In this document: positions 23,296 to 26,304 of the stretch, piece by piece
Position numbering within the stretch: the stretch's first letter is position 1
How the letters are laid out: each line of letters opens with the position of its first letter
IMG/VR virus record: IMGVR_UViG_3300030430_005318
Span: 1-26,304 of that record
DNA: 26,304 nucleotides
Reading direction: 5' to 3' (one strand)
Origin: a virus
Program-made: the position numbers and the translations under genes
Notes under the pieces: model-generated
Database searches by the model: none
What the model was told of the DNA's origin: nothing
What the model saw: the letters and a program-made list of their open reading frames with translations, nothing else

Positions 23296-24077
23296 TATAA
23301 CTCCAGTTCAGTTGCATCATCACCCGCTGGCTCAGTTGCTGGTTGATCAGCGGCCGCCATATCATACGCCTTGTTTGTAGGTTCATCGACTGATGGTTCT
23401 AATTCTTGCTCGAACTTTTTAAAGTAAAGTTTAAGATTCGCGATTAGATAATCATAAAATAATTCTTGATCTTCAGGGTTTGAAAGTAATTCGTAAGCAT
23501 CAATAATATTTGTTTCTATTTTTTTGAACGATTGGTACGCCACATTACGCCCAGTTTCGTCACCTTCGACGCCCGCTCCGAACGAATCTCTCGGATCCGC
23601 TTCCTTCTCTTCATCATCTGCAGATTTCTCGGCATCAGTGCGAATATCGATAAACTTATCATCATCAGAACCGCCAACATTTATTGATACCTCCTCTTCC
23701 ATATCTTTTATGCCTTCAGACTCACCTTTATGTGCATCATTATTGATTTCAACGGGAGTCAAAGTATTAACAACAGCGTTTACAATATGTGCTCTGTAAG
23801 AATCTCTTTGGTTTTTATCTGTTGTTAGAGACTTGTAGTCCTCTTCAATAATCGGAACTATTTTTTTCAATAACTGTTCCAAAACATTAATTCCAGTAGA
23901 CTTATTTGGAGTTGGGTCTGTGTCACTAACATTTTCACTCAAGTTTTTAAGTTCAATATCCAAAAAACCTTGGATTAACTTACGAAGTTGAGTTTCTTCA
24001 TTTAGTTTTTTACTCTTGACAGAGCGAATAATTTCTCTTATACTCTGTCTTAAGATTTGTTCTTCTTGTTGGTTCAT
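23295..24077 (-). CDS. Acidic 260-residue protein, unknown function
   Basis: Residues 1-115 are helical (QILRQSIREIIRSVKS, then VLEQLLKKIVPIIEEDY). A strongly acidic, disordered stretch follows at about 120-175, then a second helical part and an acidic end (PAGDDATELEL). Low-complexity acidic proteins with helical ends are common among phage scaffold or assembly factors, but nothing here proves this. It overlaps the 681-residue gene by 4 nt (ATGA), so they may work together. Confidence 0.65.
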   Translation of the reverse strand: MNQQEEQILRQSIREIIRSVKSKKLNEETQLRKLIQGFLDIELKNLSENVSDTDPTPNKSTGINVLEQLLKKIVPIIEEDYKSLTTDKNQRDSYRAHIVNAVVNTLTPVEINNDAHKGESEGIKDMEEEVSINVGGSDDDKFIDIRTDAEKSADDEEKEADPRDSFGAGVEGDETGRNVAYQSFKKIETNIIDAYELLSNPEDQELFYDYLIANLKLYFKKFEQELEPSVDEPTNKAYDMAAADQPATEPAGDDATELEL

Positions 24078-26119
24078 TTTACAATGCCTCTTTCCTTAAT
24101 TAGTTTCATAACCTCGTCAATCAAACTTAAATCGATATATTCGTTTTTCTTTCTCTTTTTGCTTTTGGGTCTAACCGACCCATATCCCAAAGGGGCTGCA
24201 TATCCCCCAACAGCACCCGCTCCTGACATTTCACCGATAGTGTCGAGCCCAAGTATATCTAATACTGTGTTGACGTTCTTTGCACCAACAAAATCTGTCA
24301 ACATCTCGCGACCCACATCGCTTTTGGTAGCTTCTACTAATACAAATCTAAGATCACTAGCATGGAATTGTTCTGGATCTTTACCGGCCTTGACACTTGG
24401 CATATTATTATATAAATCGGAACCTTTTTCCTTTTCGATCATTAAAAGTTCCATATATTCAGGCGAATGCACTGCCGGCTGCACCGCTGTTCCTTTAGGT
24501 GGTAATAGTTCAACACCTTGCTTGATATATTGTGCGGCGCCGGACCATCTTTTCCAATCACAATCTTTAGAGCTACAGCCGAGAAAAACTTTATCACCTA
24601 CATTAAGTGAACCTTCCTCACCAACATATTCATATGCAGCATTAATCGGTGAAGCATGATTTTTTGAAACACTTACTTCTACATTCGGCAAATCAGAAAC
24701 AAATGTATTCCATATTTTGAGAGAGTCCTGTGCGGTAACTTCTCGTCCATTTGGTAAAGTTCTAGCCTGCTTTGTGGGCTTTGATATTATAACAATAACT
24801 TCATCAGCCATGTTAGCATATTTTCGCACCATATCCAAATGTCCAAGATGTGGCGGTTTAAAAGCTCCGGGCACGACGGCTACGGTTTTTGGATATTCAT
24901 CATCAACCACCGGATCATCGTCTTCATCCTCATCTTCATTTAGTTCAGACGAGAACTTGTCACTTTTATCAATGGCAAAATTAGCTTTACTAAATTCTAA
25001 TCTATCAACAAATTTAATTCCGTTGCCTTTGTGATCGACAGCAACGTATCCTTCTGGATTACTAGCAACTAAATCTCCAGATTCATTTTCAATAAAGTGT
25101 CTTGTTCTGTAAACAGCATTGTTATATTTTTGAATAAAAATGTTTTTAGCTTCAAATAGTAATCGACTGATTCTAAAAATATTCTCTATGTCTTCTCTTC
25201 TTTCTCTAAAAGATCGTAAAGTCTGTCTAGTGTTTTGTGTTGCTTTCTGTTTACCTTTCACACTTTTAAGATTGTTTATCTTTTTTTGTGAACGTTGTGA
25301 AAACCAATTTAAGAATCCCTCATACGAGCTTTCTGGATCTTCTAAAAAGTTACCAGCTTTAATTTCACTATTAATATAAATGTTTAAAAGTGCCGCGGGT
25401 AGGTCTTCATAATTAATGCGTTCATTAACTTCGTCAGCTTCTGTTACTAATCTAACAATTTCTGCCTCTTCATCCTCCGTTAATGTTACAACACCGGTGT
25501 TATCATCAAAGTATGCATCATCAAACCATACTCCGGGTGTTTTTCTAAGTCCAGATATATCAGCACCAAAACTAGCATTACCATCTAAGTCATTATAAGT
25601 TGTGTGAAAAATGATTCCAAACTTAGACTCGCCAATCTCTCTTCCAAGATCAGAGTTTACAGGAACTGTATATGTGATGGTATTTGGTTTAAAACGATAA
25701 TGAGGTTCACCGTCAACTTCAATAGTTGACACCATCCCATCGTCAAACATAAAATCACCTTGCAGAATGTTTTGGATCTTAAGTGCCGGCAAATACCGTA
25801 AAGCTTTGGTTAATTTATCAACTAGTCCGGGCGCATGCCCATGATTCTTAACAATATCTTCTTCGGTGTAATTAATCTTTGGTACTTTATTGAAAATAGA
25901 CTTAGTACCAACAAAAAACCTACCGTTTTCAGGATTTGTACCAGCGAAAATAGCAGGCGCTCCGTCCCATTTGACGGACGTTTGAATCTTAGACTTGGTG
26001 TTACCCTTAAGAACTTTTAAAAGCTCTAGAAGGAAGGCTCTAGCCATGTTATAGCCATCTGAGCCTTGGGTAAGCACCAATTCTTCTAAGTGTGTGAGAT
26101 GAGTATTAGCTTTCGCCAT
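24074..26119 (-). CDS. Ligase-like (KxDG) - HxGH nucleotidyltransferase fusion
   Basis: The 681-residue protein appears to have two nucleotidyl-transfer domains. Domain one (about 40-375) has SVKWDGAPAIF with K50-x-D52-G53, the adenylated-lysine motif of ATP-dependent ligases and capping enzymes. LQGDFMFDD (119-127), FGIIFHTTY (167-175) and PEGYVAVDHKGNGIKFVDR (355-373, with K364/K369) lie in the order of motifs III, IIIa, IV and V. A helical insertion of about 80 residues comes before motif IV. After an acidic linker (395-408), domain two has VVPGAFKPPHLGHLDMVRKYA (H424-x-G-H427) and, later, HASDLRFVL, like the SxxxR region of NMNAT-type enzymes. Proteins of this type occur in T4-like marine phages; their reaction is not known to me. 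Confidence 0.7.
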   Translation of the reverse strand: MAKANTHLTHLEELVLTQGSDGYNMARAFLLELLKVLKGNTKSKIQTSVKWDGAPAIFAGTNPENGRFFVGTKSIFNKVPKINYTEEDIVKNHGHAPGLVDKLTKALRYLPALKIQNILQGDFMFDDGMVSTIEVDGEPHYRFKPNTITYTVPVNSDLGREIGESKFGIIFHTTYNDLDGNASFGADISGLRKTPGVWFDDAYFDDNTGVVTLTEDEEAEIVRLVTEADEVNERINYEDLPAALLNIYINSEIKAGNFLEDPESSYEGFLNWFSQRSQKKINNLKSVKGKQKATQNTRQTLRSFRERREDIENIFRISRLLFEAKNIFIQKYNNAVYRTRHFIENESGDLVASNPEGYVAVDHKGNGIKFVDRLEFSKANFAIDKSDKFSSELNEDEDEDDDPVVDDEYPKTVAVVPGAFKPPHLGHLDMVRKYANMADEVIVIISKPTKQARTLPNGREVTAQDSLKIWNTFVSDLPNVEVSVSKNHASPINAAYEYVGEEGSLNVGDKVFLGCSSKDCDWKRWSGAAQYIKQGVELLPPKGTAVQPAVHSPEYMELLMIEKEKGSDLYNNMPSVKAGKDPEQFHASDLRFVLVEATKSDVGREMLTDFVGAKNVNTVLDILGLDTIGEMSGAGAVGGYAAPLGYGSVRPKSKKRKKNEYIDLSLIDEVMKLIKERGIVK

Positions 26120-26304
26120 TATTCATCCCCTTTTGATTCTTCCAGTATATTAAGTTTTTCTTGAAGAACACCAATGTCATTGTTCAATTTACGTGCAAAT
26201 CTTTTAACTTCACGTAAGTGCTGTCTCGCTAACTGTAACCTTCGTTTTTCAGTTAGTGTTCTTGGTTTAAGATTGGAAATAATTTCTTGGAGACCTTGAA
26301 TATA
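26119..26304 (-). CDS. Coiled-coil protein, C-terminal part only (cut by right edge)
   Basis: The frame enters from the right edge and ends at TAA 26119-26121, sharing one base with the next start (TAATG). The 61 visible residues are one helix with heptad pattern (LTEKRRLQLARQHLREVKRFARKLNNDIGVLQEKLNIL). The function is unknown. Confidence 0.65.
   Translation of the reverse strand, partial: YIQGLQEIISNLKPRTLTEKRRLQLARQHLREVKRFARKLNNDIGVLQEKLNILEESKGDE

Noticed and set aside
24057-24659. Plus-strand frame of 200 codons
   Set aside because: It is antisense to the 681-residue protein with conserved HxGH motifs; composition is serine/proline-rich as expected of a shadow.

Overview
The window looks like part of a large AT-rich tailed phage, most likely a T4-like or jumbo-type phage of an aquatic Gram-negative bacterium. 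This is inferred from several things together: densely packed genes, all on the minus strand, with ATGA/TAATG overlaps; phage accessory genes (PIN-PhoH ATPase, UV damage endonuclease, DUF4385, HNH nuclease, Cas4/RecB-like nuclease); three tRNA genes; a tmRNA gene; and consensus sigma70-type promoters in the few gaps. No capsid, tail or polymerase gene is identifiable, so the virus family and host remain open. The tmRNA is the ordinary one-piece type, not the split type of most alphaproteobacteria.

Transcription runs from right (26304) to left (1). At the right end (about 22987-26304) lie a coiled-coil protein cut by the edge, a 681-residue protein that seems to join a ligase-like KxDG domain to an HxGH nucleotidyltransferase, an acidic 260-residue protein and a small unknown. 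A consensus promoter at 22935-22963 then starts a cluster with a Fis-like HTH protein, a thioredoxin-fold lipoprotein, a small unknown, the tmRNA, another small unknown and a cytidylyltransferase (with a second promoter just before it), followed by an HNH nuclease.

A third promoter (20185-20213) sits directly before a tRNA-Asn. The run behind it holds a 158-residue unknown, a 20-residue cysteine-rich microprotein not visible as a conventional gene, a structured spacer, a second tRNA-Asn, a small membrane protein, a small unknown whose stop codon lies inside tRNA-Thr, a VOC protein that starts right after that tRNA, UvsE, a 31-residue membrane protein, a DCC-type oxidoreductase, a short coiled-coil protein, DUF4385 and PhoH. 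Then come a small protein, a zincin-like metallopeptidase and a Cas4/RecB-like nuclease with its own promoter.

From 13241 to the left edge (13 kb) there is one uninterrupted sugar cassette of 14 genes: two large GT-B transferases and a third GT-B-like one, a sialyltransferase-like protein, two cupins, two methyltransferases, a truncated DegT-type aminotransferase, GDP-mannose 4,6-dehydratase, a double glycosyltransferase, an SDR, a CMP-sugar synthetase, a GT-A transferase and a HAD-nucleotidyltransferase fusion. The set can plausibly make GDP-6-deoxy- and CMP-activated sugars and transfer them. I see no flippase, polymerase, signal peptide or membrane segment, so the acceptor may be cytoplasmic (virion protein, DNA or a lipid-linked precursor) rather than an exported polymer built entirely by the phage.
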